A stretch of DNA of 64,000 nucleotides. It comes from Halomonas litopenaei (GTDB taxonomy: Bacteria; Pseudomonadota; Gammaproteobacteria; Pseudomonadales; Halomonadaceae). Positions 50,524-61,691 of the stretch are shown here, one piece after another. The first letter of the stretch is position 1; each line of letters begins with the position of its first letter. The notes under the pieces are model-generated. The model had not been told where the DNA came from and did not search any database. It worked only from the letters and a program-made list of their open reading frames with translations. Both the position numbers and the translations under genes were made by a program. The stretch covers positions 434,001 to 498,000 of the forward strand of contig NZ_JAEKJT010000004.1 in the NCBI RefSeq assembly GCF_017303055.1. Reading direction: 5' to 3'.

Positions 50524-51684
50524 ATGACTGCTCCCGTCTACCTTGATTACGCCGCCACCACCCCCGTCGACCCCCGTGTCGCCGAGGTCATGAGCCGGCA
50601 CCTGACGCTCGAAGGCACCTACGCCAACCCCGCGTCGCGCAGCCACATGCCCGGCTGGCTGGCCGAGCAGGCCGTGGAGAACGCCCGCCGCCAGGTCGCT
50701 GACCTGATCAAGGCAGACCCTCGCGAGATCGTCTGGACCAGCGGCGCCACCGAGGCCGACAACCTGGCCATTACCGGCTACCTGCGGGCCAATCGCGACA
50801 AGGGCCGCCACCTGGTGACCTCGATCATCGAGCACAAGGCGGTCATCGACACCGCCAAGGCGGCGGAGCGTGAAGGCTTCGACGTGACCTGGCTGACGCC
50901 AACCCCCGATGGCCGCATCACCCCGGAACAACTGGCCGATGCCATGCGTCCCGATACCGTGCTGGTGTCACTGATGGCGGTCAACAACGAGCTGGGCAGC
51001 ATCAATGACGTTGCGGCGCTCGCCGAGGTGGCCCACGCACACGGCGCCATGCTGCACGTCGATGCCGCCCAGGCCGTCGGGCGCATCGATCTGGACGTGA
51101 CCGCCAGTGCCGTGGACATGATGTCTCTGTCTGCCCACAAGGCCTACGGCCCCAAGGGGATTGGCGCCCTCTTCGTGCGCCGCAGCCCAGATCTCAAGGT
51201 GGAAGCGCTGATTCACGGCGGCGGTCACGAAAGAGGCATGCGCTCAGGCACCCTGGCAACCCACCAGATTGCCGGCATGGGTGAAGCCTTCGCCCTGGCA
51301 GCAGCACAAGGTGACAGCGACCAAGCGCGTATCACCACGCTTCGTGATCGACTGTTGGCAGGAATCGACGACCTGGATGGGGTTCATCTGAACACCCAGC
51401 TGGAAACCGCAGTCCCCAATATTCTCAATCTCGGTTTCGACGGCGTCGATGGCGAGTCACTGTTGATGGCGCTGCGTGACATCGCCCTGTCCACGGGCTC
51501 CGCCTGTAATTCGGCCAGCGTCGAGCCCTCCTATGTGCTGAAAGGGATCGGCGTACCGAGACGTCTGGCGCTGTCTTCCCTGCGCCTGAGCATTGGACGC
51601 TTTACCAGTAACGACGACATAGACCGCGCTGGCCAGGCACTGCGCACTGCGCTGATTGCTCTGCGCCAGCGCGCCATGACCTGA
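50524..51684 (+). CDS. iscS: Cysteine desulfurase IscS, C-terminally shortened
   Basis: PLP enzyme that takes sulphur from cysteine as a persulfide. PLP Lys206 (SAHKAYGPKG) and the persulfide Cys328 (ALSTGSACNSASVEPSYVL) are at the E. coli positions. It has 386 residues against 404 in E. coli: the chain ends right after the helix TALIALRQRAMT, lacking the final 20 or so residues that in E. coli contribute to IscU binding. The start at 50524 (MTAPVYLDYAATTPVD) aligns with the family; an ATG four codons upstream is possible, and neither has an SD. No iscU follows. Confidence 0.96.
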   Translation: MTAPVYLDYAATTPVDPRVAEVMSRHLTLEGTYANPASRSHMPGWLAEQAVENARRQVADLIKADPREIVWTSGATEADNLAITGYLRANRDKGRHLVTSIIEHKAVIDTAKAAEREGFDVTWLTPTPDGRITPEQLADAMRPDTVLVSLMAVNNELGSINDVAALAEVAHAHGAMLHVDAAQAVGRIDLDVTASAVDMMSLSAHKAYGPKGIGALFVRRSPDLKVEALIHGGGHERGMRSGTLATHQIAGMGEAFALAAAQGDSDQARITTLRDRLLAGIDDLDGVHLNTQLETAVPNILNLGFDGVDGESLLMALRDIALSTGSACNSASVEPSYVLKGIGVPRRLALSSLRLSIGRFTSNDDIDRAGQALRTALIALRQRAMT

Positions 51685-51770
51685 CCGCCGCCACGCGAGT
51701 TCGCGGCATGGTCATCAAGTCCACGCAGGCTGCTGCCTCTTCAGGCGGCGCCCGACCCAGGAGTAAACAG

Positions 51771-52097
51771 ATGGCACACCTGACGATCACCCCTGCTGCA
51801 GCCAACCAGATCCGGCGCGTTCTGGAGGAGCGAGGCCAAGGCCTCGGACTGCGGGTAGCGGTCAAGCCAAGTGGCTGTTCCGGCTACAGCTACGTGCTGG
51901 ACTTCGCCGACGAAGCCCAGGCCGAGGACGCCCTGTTCGAGGAGCATGACGCACGGGTCTACGTCGCCCCCGACGCTCTCGAGATGCTGGACGGCAGCGA
52001 AGTCGACTACGTCAACGAAGGCTTGAACCGGTTCTTCCGCTTCAACAATCCGAACGTCAAGGACCAGTGTGGCTGCGGCGAAAGCTTTACTGTCTAG
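51771..52097 (+). CDS. iscA: Iron-sulphur cluster assembly protein IscA
   Basis: A-type Fe-S carrier of 108 residues. The three conserved cysteines are Cys36 (KPSGCSGYSYVL) and Cys100/Cys102 (NPNVKDQCGCGESF). The start at 51771 has AGGAG seven bases ahead; an upstream frame to 51708 is low-complexity. It directly follows iscS, at the place where iscU would normally lie, and is the last isc gene before ndk. Confidence 0.95.
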   Translation: MAHLTITPAAANQIRRVLEERGQGLGLRVAVKPSGCSGYSYVLDFADEAQAEDALFEEHDARVYVAPDALEMLDGSEVDYVNEGLNRFFRFNNPNVKDQCGCGESFTV

Positions 52098-52169
52098 CCG
52101 CCGGGCCGATCCCTCCAAGGGCTCGCGTACCCGCTGACGAACACTGTGTTCAAGACGCCATGAGAACGC

Positions 52170-52175
52170 TATAAT
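52170..52175 (+). promoter_or_regulatory. -10 element of an ndk promoter
   Basis: A perfect TATAAT lies 130 bases before the ndk start. TGTTCA (52147-52152), 17 bases upstream, is the best available -35. The resulting leader would contain the strong hairpin at 52217-52253. Confidence 0.6.
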
Positions 52176-52216
52176 CGGCGCTCTTCGGCGCAAGGCGCCA
52201 CATCGCTTCGTTTTCC

Positions 52217-52253
52217 GCGTCGCGCCGCCCCGGTCTCCGGGGCGGCGCGACGC
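52217..52253 (+). promoter_or_regulatory. 17-bp hairpin in the ndk leader
   Basis: Perfect 17-base arms (52217-52233 and 52237-52253) enclose a TCT loop; the stem is almost all G and C. It ends 51 bases before the ndk ATG and has no T-run on either strand, so it is not a standard terminator. A leader structure affecting stability or expression of ndk is more likely. Confidence 0.75.
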
Positions 52254-52304
52254 CATCTACCTGGCACCATGCCCATGTCCTGGGCTCAACCACTGGAGAG
52301 TTTC

Positions 52305-52730
52305 ATGGCTACAGAGCGCACTCTGTCTATCATCAAGCCCGACGCCGTCGCCAAGAATGTCATCGGCGAGATCATCACGCGTTTTGAAAAGGCTGACCTG
52401 AAGGTCGTTGCCGCCAAGATGATCCACCTGTCCCAGGAACAGGCGGAAGGCTTCTACGCCGAGCACAAGGAACGCCCCTTCTTCGGCGACCTGGTGTCCT
52501 TCATGACCTCTGGCCCGGTCGTGGTTCAAGTACTGGAAGGTGACAACGCCATCCTGAAGAACCGTGAACTGATGGGTGCCACCAACCCGAAGGAAGCAGA
52601 CGCTGGCACCATCCGTGCCGACTTCGCTTCTTCCATCGACGCCAACGCCGTCCACGGCTCTGACTCTGCCGAGTCTGCCGAGCGCGAAGTGACCTACTTC
52701 TTCAGCGCTGACGAGATCTGCCCGCGCTAA
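52305..52730 (+). CDS. ndk: Nucleoside diphosphate kinase Ndk
   Basis: Transfers the gamma phosphate of ATP to other nucleoside diphosphates via a phosphohistidine. 141 residues, standard length; N-terminus [20 protein letters not shown] and the active-site His at about 118 ([16 protein letters not shown]). The start at 52305 has GGAG six bases ahead. An own promoter and a long leader hairpin separate it from iscA. A regulator of this enzyme, rnk, is also in the window. Confidence 0.97.
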   Translation: MATERTLSIIKPDAVAKNVIGEIITRFEKADLKVVAAKMIHLSQEQAEGFYAEHKERPFFGDLVSFMTSGPVVVQVLEGDNAILKNRELMGATNPKEADAGTIRADFASSIDANAVHGSDSAESAEREVTYFFSADEICPR

Positions 52731-52768
52731 GGGCGTCGGGGGCTGTCACTATCGACGCCCCACCGGCG

Positions 52769-52791
52769 AGCGGATGCCCCGGGCATCCGCT
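52769..52791 (+). terminator. Palindromic hairpin after ndk
   Basis: 11-base arms (AGCGGATGCCC and GGGCATCCGCT) around a single base, 38 bases past the ndk stop; the tail CCCTCATATTC is only moderately T-rich. It separates ndk from rlmN. Confidence 0.6.
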
Positions 52792-52827
52792 CCCTCATAT
52801 TCTGCCCACCGACTCGCTGATCCGATC

Positions 52828-53955
52828 ATGACCACCACCGCCTCCCCCGAACGCACCAATCTCCTTGGCATGGCCCGAGAGGACATGGAAGCCTTCTTTC
52901 TCTCCATTGGTGAGAAGAAGTTTCGTGCCGCCCAGGTAATGAAGTGGATCCACCACGAAGGTGTCAGCAACTTTGCCGACATGACCAACCTGTCCAAGTC
53001 GCTGCGCGCTCGCCTTGAGGAAACCGCAGAAATACGCGGACCCAAGGTCGTCTACGAAGGCACCTCCAATGACGGAACGCGTAAGTGGGTGGTAGAGGTC
53101 GAAGACGGCAGCTATGTCGAGACCGTCTTGATTCCTGCTGACAACGGCAAGCGTCGCACCCTGTGCGTCTCTTCCCAGGTCGGCTGTTCACTGGACTGCA
53201 GCTTTTGCTCCACCGGCAAGCAAGGCTTCCAGCGCAATCTGACCAGCGCCGAGATCATCGGTCAGGTCTGGGTAGCCGCCAACAGCGACGGCGCCCGCAA
53301 GGACAGCAGCCAACGCCCTGTCACCAATGTGGTGATGATGGGCATGGGCGAACCGCTACTGAATTACGATAACGTCGTGCCGGCGATGAAGCTGATGCTC
53401 GACGATCAGGGCTATGGCCTGTCGAAGCGCAGGGTCACCCTGTCCACCTCTGGCGTGGTGCCCATGCTCGATCGTCTCGGCGATGAGCTCGACGTCAGCC
53501 TGGCCATCTCGCTGCACGCCGCCAACGATGAGCTGCGCAACGAGCTGGTACCGCTTAACCGCAAGTACAACATCCGCACCCTGCTGGATGCCTGTCACCG
53601 CTATCTGGCCAAGTGCGACGATACGCGTCAGGTGACCATCGAATACACGGTCATCAAGGATATCAACGATCAGCAGGAGCACGCTCGGGAACTGGCCGAG
53701 CTGTTGAAGGAGCTGCCCTGCAAGATCAACCTGATCCCGTTCAATCCGTTCCCGCACTCCGGGTACGAGAAGCCCTCGCGCAATCAGGTCGTTCGTTTCC
53801 AGCGCTGGTTATATGAACTGGGCCATACCGCTCCGATTCGCTCGACCCGCGGCGATGACATTGACGCTGCCTGTGGTCAGCTGGTGGGCCGGGTCAAGGA
53901 CCGTACACGCCGTCACGAACGTTATATCCAGTCGATCCAGATCGACGCCGACTGA
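52828..53955 (+). CDS. rlmN: Dual-specificity RNA methyltransferase RlmN
   Basis: Radical-SAM enzyme that methylates C2 of adenine 2503 in 23S rRNA and adenine 37 in tRNA. 375 residues. The cluster motif CxxxCxxC is at Cys120, Cys124 and Cys127 ([12 protein letters not shown]), and the second catalytic Cys is near the end ([10 protein letters not shown]). [17 protein letters not shown] and the [10 protein letters not shown] segment are typical. The ATG at 52828 has no strong SD; an in-frame start at 52774 lies within the ndk terminator hairpin and was rejected. Confidence 0.96.
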   Translation: MTTTASPERTNLLGMAREDMEAFFLSIGEKKFRAAQVMKWIHHEGVSNFADMTNLSKSLRARLEETAEIRGPKVVYEGTSNDGTRKWVVEVEDGSYVETVLIPADNGKRRTLCVSSQVGCSLDCSFCSTGKQGFQRNLTSAEIIGQVWVAANSDGARKDSSQRPVTNVVMMGMGEPLLNYDNVVPAMKLMLDDQGYGLSKRRVTLSTSGVVPMLDRLGDELDVSLAISLHAANDELRNELVPLNRKYNIRTLLDACHRYLAKCDDTRQVTIEYTVIKDINDQQEHARELAELLKELPCKINLIPFNPFPHSGYEKPSRNQVVRFQRWLYELGHTAPIRSTRGDDIDAACGQLVGRVKDRTRRHERYIQSIQIDAD

Positions 53956-54015
53956 TCCCGTCATCTTGACTTCGTTGAGGCACGGCGCTTTGATATTCGG
54001 GCCTTTTCCAGCCCT

Positions 54016-54043
54016 CCAGAGGGTGTCGACGACACCCCTCTGG
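54016..54043 (+). terminator. Hairpin between rlmN and pilF
   Basis: CCAGAGGGTGTC pairs with GACACCCCTCTGG apart from one bulged C, starting 61 bases after the rlmN stop. No T-run. It may be a partial terminator or processing site in a long operon. Confidence 0.5.
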
Positions 54044-54074
54044 CGGGGCCATGCAGCGGGAGAACGATAACGCC

Positions 54075-54815
54075 ATGACGAGCCATGCAGACCGCCTGCC
54101 CCACTGCCTGCGCATTGTCGTCATGAGCCTGGCCATCGTGCTACCCGCCGCCTCCCTGTCAGGATGTGCCGTACCAGTCACTGATACCGAACACACTCCC
54201 GCCACCGCCTATCGCGACCTGGGAGAGGCCTACCTGCGCCAGGACAACCTGCCTCGGGCCCTGGCGGCGCTGGACAAGGCCTATCAGCTCGACGCCGCGG
54301 ATCCGGTGACCCTGCAGGCCCTTGCCCTGGCACATCAGCGCCAGGGGGAGACCCACCTCGCCGCACAGTTTTTCCAAGATGCCCTTGAAAAGGACCCCAA
54401 CTTTACCCGGGCACGCAACAATTACGCTGCCTTCCTGTATGATCGGGGGCAAACACGTGAGGCTTGCGATCAACTCGACCAAGCCAGTCACGACATACAC
54501 TACGCTCACCGGGCCCAGCTGTTTGCCAACCTGGGACGCTGCCGGTGGGATCTCGGCCAGATCGAGGAGGCAAGAGCAGCACTACAGCGGTCACAGCAGA
54601 TCGATGACCAGCTGGCTGCCAGCCACCTGATTCTGGCCGACCTGGAATACGCACAGGGCAACCTTATGCGCGCCCGTTCACAGCTGGATCGCTTCGTCAG
54701 TCTGGCGGGATGGAACTCCGCCGCCCGACGGCTTGCCGCGGACCTGGGGAACGCCGAGGGCTATCGTTCTCCGGCAGTCCAGGGCGAAGCCCTCCAGCCT
54801 TCACGCGCGCTTTGA
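54075..54815 (+). CDS. pilF: Type IV pilus biogenesis lipoprotein PilF/PilW
   Basis: A 246-residue outer-membrane lipoprotein that helps the secretin PilQ assemble and localise. The signal sequence ends in the lipobox LSGC (near residue 36 from this start). The mature part consists of TPR repeats (AYRDLGEAYLRQDNLPRAL, ARNNYAAFLYDRGQTREAC, ANLGRCRWDLGQIEEARAAL). An upstream ATG at 54051 and a downstream ATG nearer the hydrophobic core are alternatives; none has a strong SD. Confidence 0.9.
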   Translation: MTSHADRLPHCLRIVVMSLAIVLPAASLSGCAVPVTDTEHTPATAYRDLGEAYLRQDNLPRALAALDKAYQLDAADPVTLQALALAHQRQGETHLAAQFFQDALEKDPNFTRARNNYAAFLYDRGQTREACDQLDQASHDIHYAHRAQLFANLGRCRWDLGQIEEARAALQRSQQIDDQLAASHLILADLEYAQGNLMRARSQLDRFVSLAGWNSAARRLAADLGNAEGYRSPAVQGEALQPSRAL

Positions 54816-54846
54816 CCACTGTTTTCACGATGAAGGATGCTCAGCC

Positions 54847-55893
54847 ATGAGCGACAGTCAGTACACCGACTCAGAGGTTTTCTCGTCTCAACCGTCTGCC
54901 GGAGATGACTCACCCGGCGCCCTGCTGTTGCGTGAGCGGGAGCGCCAGGGCCTGACCCGAGAGGAAGTCGGGGCAGCCCTGAACCTCCGACCCGCCGTCA
55001 TCGAAGGGTTGGAGAACGACAATTACGACGAAGTCCCGGTCGTTACCTATCGACGCGGCTATCTGCGCAGCTATGCCCAGCTGCTGGGCGTCGACGTAGG
55101 CCGTGTGATGACGCTGTACAGCACGCGCATGGGCAACGAAGAAGTCGAACGCAAGGTGACCCCGGTCTACATCAACAAGCCCCCTTCGCGCCTTGGGGCC
55201 TGGCTGTTCCGCCTGATGACGCTGATCGTCATCGCTGGCTTGATCGGTCTGACCCTGATGTGGTGGCAGAGCCGTGGCGGCAGCCAACCGCCGGAAGTCA
55301 GCGACAATGGCCCGGTATCGGTGGATACCATCGACGGCAACGCTGCGGTCAGCGAAGACAGTGCCAGTAGTGACGAAAACCTGCCGCCGCTGCCTTCGGA
55401 AGACAGCGAGATGGGGCTGGTCGACGAGCAGGCGGAAGAAGCCAGCGCCGAAGTGGCCGAGAGCAGTGCCGACGCCACTCCGAGCACCGTGGCCGCCACC
55501 GAGGCAGCTGCCGCCAACGACGCAGCAAGCTCCGACAGTGACGACGCCGCACAGGACCTGGCCAGCGCGGATGACGCCTCCGAGCAAGACGCCGAGACTG
55601 ACAGTGCCAGCGCTGCCGACGAGCAGAGCGCCAGCGAGGCAACGACCAGTCGGCGTATCCTCAAGCTGACCTTCAACGAGCAGTCCTGGACGGAAATCTT
55701 CGACAGCACCAACACCCGTGTCTTCGTCGGCCTGCAGTCACCGGGCACCGAAGCCACCGTGGAGGGCGAGCCGCCCTTCCGCATGACTGTCGGCAACGCC
55801 ACCGGTGTCGAGCTCACGTGGGGCGGCGAACCCGTCGACCTGCAGCAACGCGCCGGCAGAAACAATGTCGCCCGCTTTACCCTGGGAGAGTGA
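54847..55893 (+). CDS. rodZ: Cytoskeleton protein RodZ
   Basis: Bitopic membrane protein that links MreB filaments to the elongasome. 348 residues in order: an N-terminal helix-turn-helix of the Cro/C1 type (about 25-90, LRERERQGLTREEVGAALNL), a membrane helix (about 119-140, LMTLIVIAGLIGLTLMWW), a very acidic Ser/Ala/Asp/Glu linker (about 145-268) and the C-terminal DUF4115 domain (LKLTFNEQSWTEIFDSTNTR). AAGGA lies nine bases before the ATG at 54847. It is directly followed by ispG. Confidence 0.95.
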   Translation: MSDSQYTDSEVFSSQPSAGDDSPGALLLRERERQGLTREEVGAALNLRPAVIEGLENDNYDEVPVVTYRRGYLRSYAQLLGVDVGRVMTLYSTRMGNEEVERKVTPVYINKPPSRLGAWLFRLMTLIVIAGLIGLTLMWWQSRGGSQPPEVSDNGPVSVDTIDGNAAVSEDSASSDENLPPLPSEDSEMGLVDEQAEEASAEVAESSADATPSTVAATEAAAANDAASSDSDDAAQDLASADDASEQDAETDSASAADEQSASEATTSRRILKLTFNEQSWTEIFDSTNTRVFVGLQSPGTEATVEGEPPFRMTVGNATGVELTWGGEPVDLQQRAGRNNVARFTLGE

Positions 55894-55902
55894 TTGATCG
55901 CC

Positions 55903-57018
55903 ATGCATTCGCACTCACCGATCATCAGACGCAAGTCACGCCAGATTCATGTCGGCTCCGTGCCGGTTGGGGGCGATGCCCCCATCTCGGTCCAGAGCAT
56001 GACCAACACCGATACGCTGGACGTCGAGGCCACCCTCGCGCAGATTCGCGCGCTGGAGCAGGCCGGTGCCGATATCGTGCGCGTATCCGTGCCGACCATG
56101 GAGGCCGCAGAGGCCTTCGGTCGCATCAAGAAAGGCACCCAGGTACCCCTGGTCGCAGACATCCACTTCGACTATCGCATCGCGCTGAGGGTGGCTGAGC
56201 TTGGGGTCGATTGCCTGCGTATCAACCCAGGCAATATCGGCCGCGAGGATCGCGTCCAGGCGGTGGTATCGGCAGCTCGTGACAACGGCATCCCGATTCG
56301 CATCGGCGTCAACGCCGGCTCGCTGGAAAAGGATCTGCAGAAGAAGTACGGGGAACCGACACCGGCCGCTCTGGTCGAATCGGCGATGCGTCACATTGAT
56401 CACCTGGACCGTCTCGACTTCCCTGACTTCAAGGTCAGCGTGAAGGCTTCAGACGTGTTCATGGCGGTGGCGGCCTATCGCGATCTGGCCGCTCGCATCG
56501 AGCAGCCGCTGCACCTGGGCATCACCGAAGCGGGCGGTTTGAGGTCTGGCACCGTCAAGTCGTCGATCGGCCTTGGCATGCTCCTGATGGACGGCATCGG
56601 CGATACGATCAGGGTCTCCCTGGCCGCCGACCCGGTCGAGGAAATCAAGGTCGGCTTCGACATGCTGAAGAGCCTGCGCCTGCGCGCCAAGGGCATCAAC
56701 TTCATCGCCTGTCCCAGCTGCTCGCGGCAGAACTTCGACGTCATCAGTACCATGAACGCCCTCGAGGAACGCCTTGAAGACGTCATGACACCGCTGGATG
56801 TTGCGGTCATCGGGTGTGTGGTCAATGGCCCCGGCGAAGCCAAGGAAGTCGACCTGGGCCTGACTGGCGGCTCCCCCGCCAACCTGGTCTACATCGATGG
56901 CAAGCCTGCCAGCAAGCTGCGCAACGACCACCTGGTCGACGATCTCGAGGCGCTGATTCGCCAGAAGGTCGCCGAGAAGGAAGCTACCGAACAGAACGTC
57001 ATCGCTCGCCAGCTGTGA
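55903..57018 (+). CDS. ispG: 4-hydroxy-3-methylbut-2-en-1-yl diphosphate synthase IspG
   Basis: [4Fe-4S] enzyme of the MEP isoprenoid pathway. 371 residues, standard. N-terminus [20 protein letters not shown], active-site [20 protein letters not shown], and the cluster cysteines in [13 protein letters not shown] and [12 protein letters not shown]. The ATG at 55903 matches the family start; a TTG at 55894 directly after the rodZ stop is less likely. As an Fe-S protein it depends on the reduced isc system or another machinery. Confidence 0.96.
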   Translation: MHSHSPIIRRKSRQIHVGSVPVGGDAPISVQSMTNTDTLDVEATLAQIRALEQAGADIVRVSVPTMEAAEAFGRIKKGTQVPLVADIHFDYRIALRVAELGVDCLRINPGNIGREDRVQAVVSAARDNGIPIRIGVNAGSLEKDLQKKYGEPTPAALVESAMRHIDHLDRLDFPDFKVSVKASDVFMAVAAYRDLAARIEQPLHLGITEAGGLRSGTVKSSIGLGMLLMDGIGDTIRVSLAADPVEEIKVGFDMLKSLRLRAKGINFIACPSCSRQNFDVISTMNALEERLEDVMTPLDVAVIGCVVNGPGEAKEVDLGLTGGSPANLVYIDGKPASKLRNDHLVDDLEALIRQKVAEKEATEQNVIARQL

Positions 57019-57099
57019 CTCCGTCCCGGCGAACAGGCGCCGGCTAAACGTCACAGTCAGCCTACGAGAAGCAAGAGCGGCGAGACCAAGGAGCAAGTT

Positions 57100-58383
<1,284 letters not shown>

Positions 58384-58410
58384 TAGCCCCATTTCAGAAG
58401 GAGACCGCCC

Positions 58411-59070
58411 GTGGCGGAGCTGAGAACGGAAGAAGAGCAGCTTGAGGCGATCAAGCGCTGGTGGAAAGAAAACGGCACCTCGCTGATCGCGGGCGCCGTG
58501 CTGGCTGCCGCCGGCGTGTTCGGCTGGAATGCCTGGCAGGACTATCAGGAAGGCCAGTCCGTGGCCGCTTCCAGCAGCTATCAGCAGCTGCTGGACCTGG
58601 CCAGCCGTGATGAGCTGAGCGACAACGCTCTGACCCAGGCCGAGTCGCTGGTCGCATCGCTGCGGGAAGACCACGGTGACACGCTCTACAGCGAGCTTGC
58701 ACTGCTGATGGAGGCGCGCCTGGAGGTCGACGGCGGCGATCTGGAAGCGGCCAGGGAAGCGCTCGAGTCGCTGATCGAAAGCAGTGACGACGGTTATCTG
58801 GTCGGTATCGCGCGTCTGCGCCTGGCTCGCCTGCAGAGTGCCGAGGGCCAGCACGACACGGCGCTGGCTACGCTGGATGGCGATATTCCTGCTGCGCTTG
58901 CAGCACAGCGCGACAACATCCGCGGCGACATCTACCACGCGACAGGTCAACGCGACCAGGCCGCCAAGGCCTGGCAAAGCGCCCAGACCCTGGCCGACGA
59001 GAACGGCCAACCGCTCTACGGCATTTCGCTCAAGCTCGATGACCTTGGCGACCAGGAGGCCACACTATGA
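58411..59070 (+). CDS. yfgM: SecYEG-associated membrane protein YfgM
   Basis: A 219-residue protein with an N-terminal cytoplasmic stretch (ELRTEEEQLEAIKRWWKENG), one membrane helix (about 24-41) and a periplasmic TPR-like domain. In E. coli it is an ancillary SecYEG subunit that connects to periplasmic chaperones. It starts at GTG (58411) with AAGGAG seven bases upstream, and its stop overlaps the bamB start (ATGA). Confidence 0.93.
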   Translation: MAELRTEEEQLEAIKRWWKENGTSLIAGAVLAAAGVFGWNAWQDYQEGQSVAASSSYQQLLDLASRDELSDNALTQAESLVASLREDHGDTLYSELALLMEARLEVDGGDLEAAREALESLIESSDDGYLVGIARLRLARLQSAEGQHDTALATLDGDIPAALAAQRDNIRGDIYHATGQRDQAAKAWQSAQTLADENGQPLYGISLKLDDLGDQEATL

Positions 59071-60233
59071 AGCAGCGCACCAACAAGACCCGGATCGCCA
59101 TCGCCACCGCCGTGACCATGGCCGCTTTGCTGGCGGGTTGCGCGAGCAAATCCGAGCCACAATATCCGCCGAAGGAACTCAAGGACTTCGCTGAATCGAC
59201 CCAGGTGGACACGCGCTGGAGCGAAGGCGTTGGCGCCGGCCTGGGCGAGGCGACCTATCCCATCGAGCCCGCGCTGTCCGGGTCGACGCTGTTCGCCGCC
59301 GATGAGGAAGGCCTGGTCGAGGCGTTCAACACCGCCAATGGCGACACCCGCTGGGAAGTGGAGCTGGAATCTCCGATTTCCAGCGGCATCACCGCTGTAG
59401 ACGGCGACGTCTTCCTGGCTACCCGCAATGGTGAAGTGGTGGCACTCGACCAGGACAATGGACGCGTCAAGTGGCGCACCAAGGTCCCCAGCGAAGTGCT
59501 GGCAGCACCGCAACCGACGTCGCAACTGCTGATCGTCCAGGCGGTGGATGGCACGGTGACGGCTCTGGACCGCCTGTCAGGTGACCGTCAGTGGGTCTTC
59601 ACCGCCAATATGCCGTCCTTGACCCTGCGCAGTACCGGCACTCCGACCGCCATTGACCAGGTCACCTTTGCTGGCTTCGCCAATGGCCGCCTGTCGATCA
59701 TCGACAATCGCTCCGGCCAGCAGATCTCAGAACGGACCATCGCCGTCGCGACCGGCATGAACGACATCGACCGCCTGGTAGACCTGGCCGGTCAACCGGT
59801 GCTGACGCCGGACGGTCGACTGTATGTCACCAGCTTCAACGGCCGCGTGGTAGCGCTCAACGCCCAGAGCGGTGAGACCCTGTGGTCAACGCCACTGTCC
59901 AGTTACCACACCCCGGTGCTGGTGGGCGACACCCTGTACGTCGTCGATGAAGCCAGCCGCCTGGTGGCCTTCGACGCCAACAACGGCAATGAGCTGTGGC
60001 GCCAGGAAGACCTCTACGGTCGCTCTGTCACTGCCCCGGCCTTCGCCGATGGCCGCATCGTGCTCGGTGATGCCGAGGGCTATGTGCACTTTATCGACGC
60101 CAGCAGTGGCCGCATGGTTGGCCGCACCCACATCGACGGCTCCGGCGTCAGCGTGCGCCCGCTCACCGATGGCAAGCGCGTCTACGCCCTGGCCAATGAC
60201 GGAAGCCTGGAGGCTCTGGACATCCGCCCATGA
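59067..60233 (+). CDS. bamB: Outer membrane assembly lipoprotein BamB
   Basis: A 388-residue lipoprotein of the BAM complex that inserts outer-membrane beta-barrels. The lipobox is LLAGC with Cys25. An eight-bladed propeller follows, with PQQ-like repeats such as [39 protein letters not shown] and [25 protein letters not shown] precedes the ATG by seven bases. Four-base overlaps with yfgM and der point to translational coupling. Confidence 0.97.
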   Translation: MKQRTNKTRIAIATAVTMAALLAGCASKSEPQYPPKELKDFAESTQVDTRWSEGVGAGLGEATYPIEPALSGSTLFAADEEGLVEAFNTANGDTRWEVELESPISSGITAVDGDVFLATRNGEVVALDQDNGRVKWRTKVPSEVLAAPQPTSQLLIVQAVDGTVTALDRLSGDRQWVFTANMPSLTLRSTGTPTAIDQVTFAGFANGRLSIIDNRSGQQISERTIAVATGMNDIDRLVDLAGQPVLTPDGRLYVTSFNGRVVALNAQSGETLWSTPLSSYHTPVLVGDTLYVVDEASRLVAFDANNGNELWRQEDLYGRSVTAPAFADGRIVLGDAEGYVHFIDASSGRMVGRTHIDGSGVSVRPLTDGKRVYALANDGSLEALDIRP

Positions 60234-61633
60234 CCCCCGTTATCGCTCTAGTCGGCCGCCCCAACGTGGGCAAGTCGACCCTGTTCAATCGCCTCACCCG
60301 CTCGCGTGATGCGCTGGTCGCCGACTTCCCTGGACTGACCCGGGATCGCAAGTACGGCAACGGCATGCTCGGCAACAAGGCCTACACCGTCATCGACACC
60401 GGTGGTATCAGCGGTGACGAGGAAGGTATCGATGCCGCGATGGCCGAGCAGTCGCTGCAAGCCATCGACGAAGCCGACATCGTACTGTTCCTGGTGGACG
60501 CACGGGCCGGCCTCAACGTCGCTGACGAGGCCATTGCCAACCACCTGCGGGTCAACCAGAAGAAGACCTGGCTGGTGGTCAACAAGACCGACGGCCTGGA
60601 AGAGCATTCGGCCATGGCCGACTTCTGGCAGCTCGGTCTGGGCGATCCACGCCCGATCGCGGCTGCCCATGGTCGCAATGTCACGGCCCTGATCGACGAG
60701 GTGCTGTCGCCGTTCCCTGAGCGCGACATGGACATTCCCGCCGACACCGGCAGCAAGGGCATTCGTATCGGCGTCATCGGTCGTCCCAACGTCGGCAAGT
60801 CGACGCTGGTCAATCGCCTGCTCGGCGAGGATCGTGTCGTCGTCTTCGATGAAGCGGGCACCACCCGAGACGCGATCGAGATCCCCTTCGAGCGCCGGGG
60901 CAAGCCCTACGTGCTGGTCGACACAGCCGGTGTACGCCGGCGCAAGAACGTGACCGAAATCGCCGAGAAGTTCTCGATCATCAAGACCCTCGACGCGATA
61001 AAGGAATGTCACGTCGCGATCATGGTGCTGGATGCCCGTAGCGGCCTGGTGGAGCAGGACCTGCACCTTCTCGACTATGTGCTGACCTCGGGTCGCGCCC
61101 TGGTGCTGGCGGTCAACAAGTGGGATGGCCTGGAAAGTGAAGCCAAGGACAAGATGCGCGCCGAAATCAAGCGTCGCCTGGGCTTTGCCGATTATGCAGA
61201 GCTGCATTTCATTTCGGCGTTGCATGGCACCGCGGTGGGTGACCTCTATCCTTCGTTGGAGCGCGCCTTCGCTTCGGCCAATAGCCACTGGTCAACCAAC
61301 CGCTTGACGACCCTGCTGCAGGACGCGGTGGAGCAGCACCAACCGCCGATGATCCACGGCCGCCGCATCAAGCTGCGGATGGCCCACCAGGGTGGCAGCA
61401 ATCCGCCCATCATCGTGGTGCACGGCAACCAGACCGACAAGTTGCCCGACGCCTACAAGCGCTACCTGACCAACACCTTCCGCAAGGTGCTCAAGGTCCG
61501 GGGCACCCCCATGCGTTTCGAGTTCCGCTCGGGCAAGAACCCGTACGACCGCATGGCCGACGCCTCGGATAAGGTCAAGGCCAAGCAGCGCGAGCTGGGA
61601 CGTACCAAGGAAGCGCGCAAGAACCGCAGGTAA
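60230..61633 (+). CDS. der: Ribosome assembly GTPase Der (EngA)
   Basis: Essential GTPase with two tandem G domains acting in 50S subunit maturation. 467 residues: first G1 loop GRPNVGKST near residue 8, second GRPNVGKST near residue 183, G4 motifs NKTD and NKWD, then a KH-like C-terminal domain ending in a basic tail ([18 protein letters not shown]). The ATG overlaps the bamB stop (ATGA). A strong terminator follows. Confidence 0.97.
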   Translation: MTPVIALVGRPNVGKSTLFNRLTRSRDALVADFPGLTRDRKYGNGMLGNKAYTVIDTGGISGDEEGIDAAMAEQSLQAIDEADIVLFLVDARAGLNVADEAIANHLRVNQKKTWLVVNKTDGLEEHSAMADFWQLGLGDPRPIAAAHGRNVTALIDEVLSPFPERDMDIPADTGSKGIRIGVIGRPNVGKSTLVNRLLGEDRVVVFDEAGTTRDAIEIPFERRGKPYVLVDTAGVRRRKNVTEIAEKFSIIKTLDAIKECHVAIMVLDARSGLVEQDLHLLDYVLTSGRALVLAVNKWDGLESEAKDKMRAEIKRRLGFADYAELHFISALHGTAVGDLYPSLERAFASANSHWSTNRLTTLLQDAVEQHQPPMIHGRRIKLRMAHQGGSNPPIIVVHGNQTDKLPDAYKRYLTNTFRKVLKVRGTPMRFEFRSGKNPYDRMADASDKVKAKQRELGRTKEARKNRR

Positions 61634-61653
61634 TCCGGCTCAAGCCGCACGCC

Positions 61654-61685
61654 AACGCCCGGCCACCGTGAGGTGGCCGGGCGTT
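61654..61685. terminator. Terminator after der
   Basis: A perfect 14-bp stem (AACGCCCGGCCACC with GGTGGCCGGGCGTT) with a GTGA loop and a short T-run on the plus strand. It lies between der and the convergent DUF815 gene and probably serves both. Confidence 0.85.
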
Positions 61686-61691
61686 TTGCTT

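Noticed and set aside
52774..52827. Upstream start for rlmN at 52774
   Set aside because: It lies within the palindromic hairpin after ndk and adds residues not found in the family.
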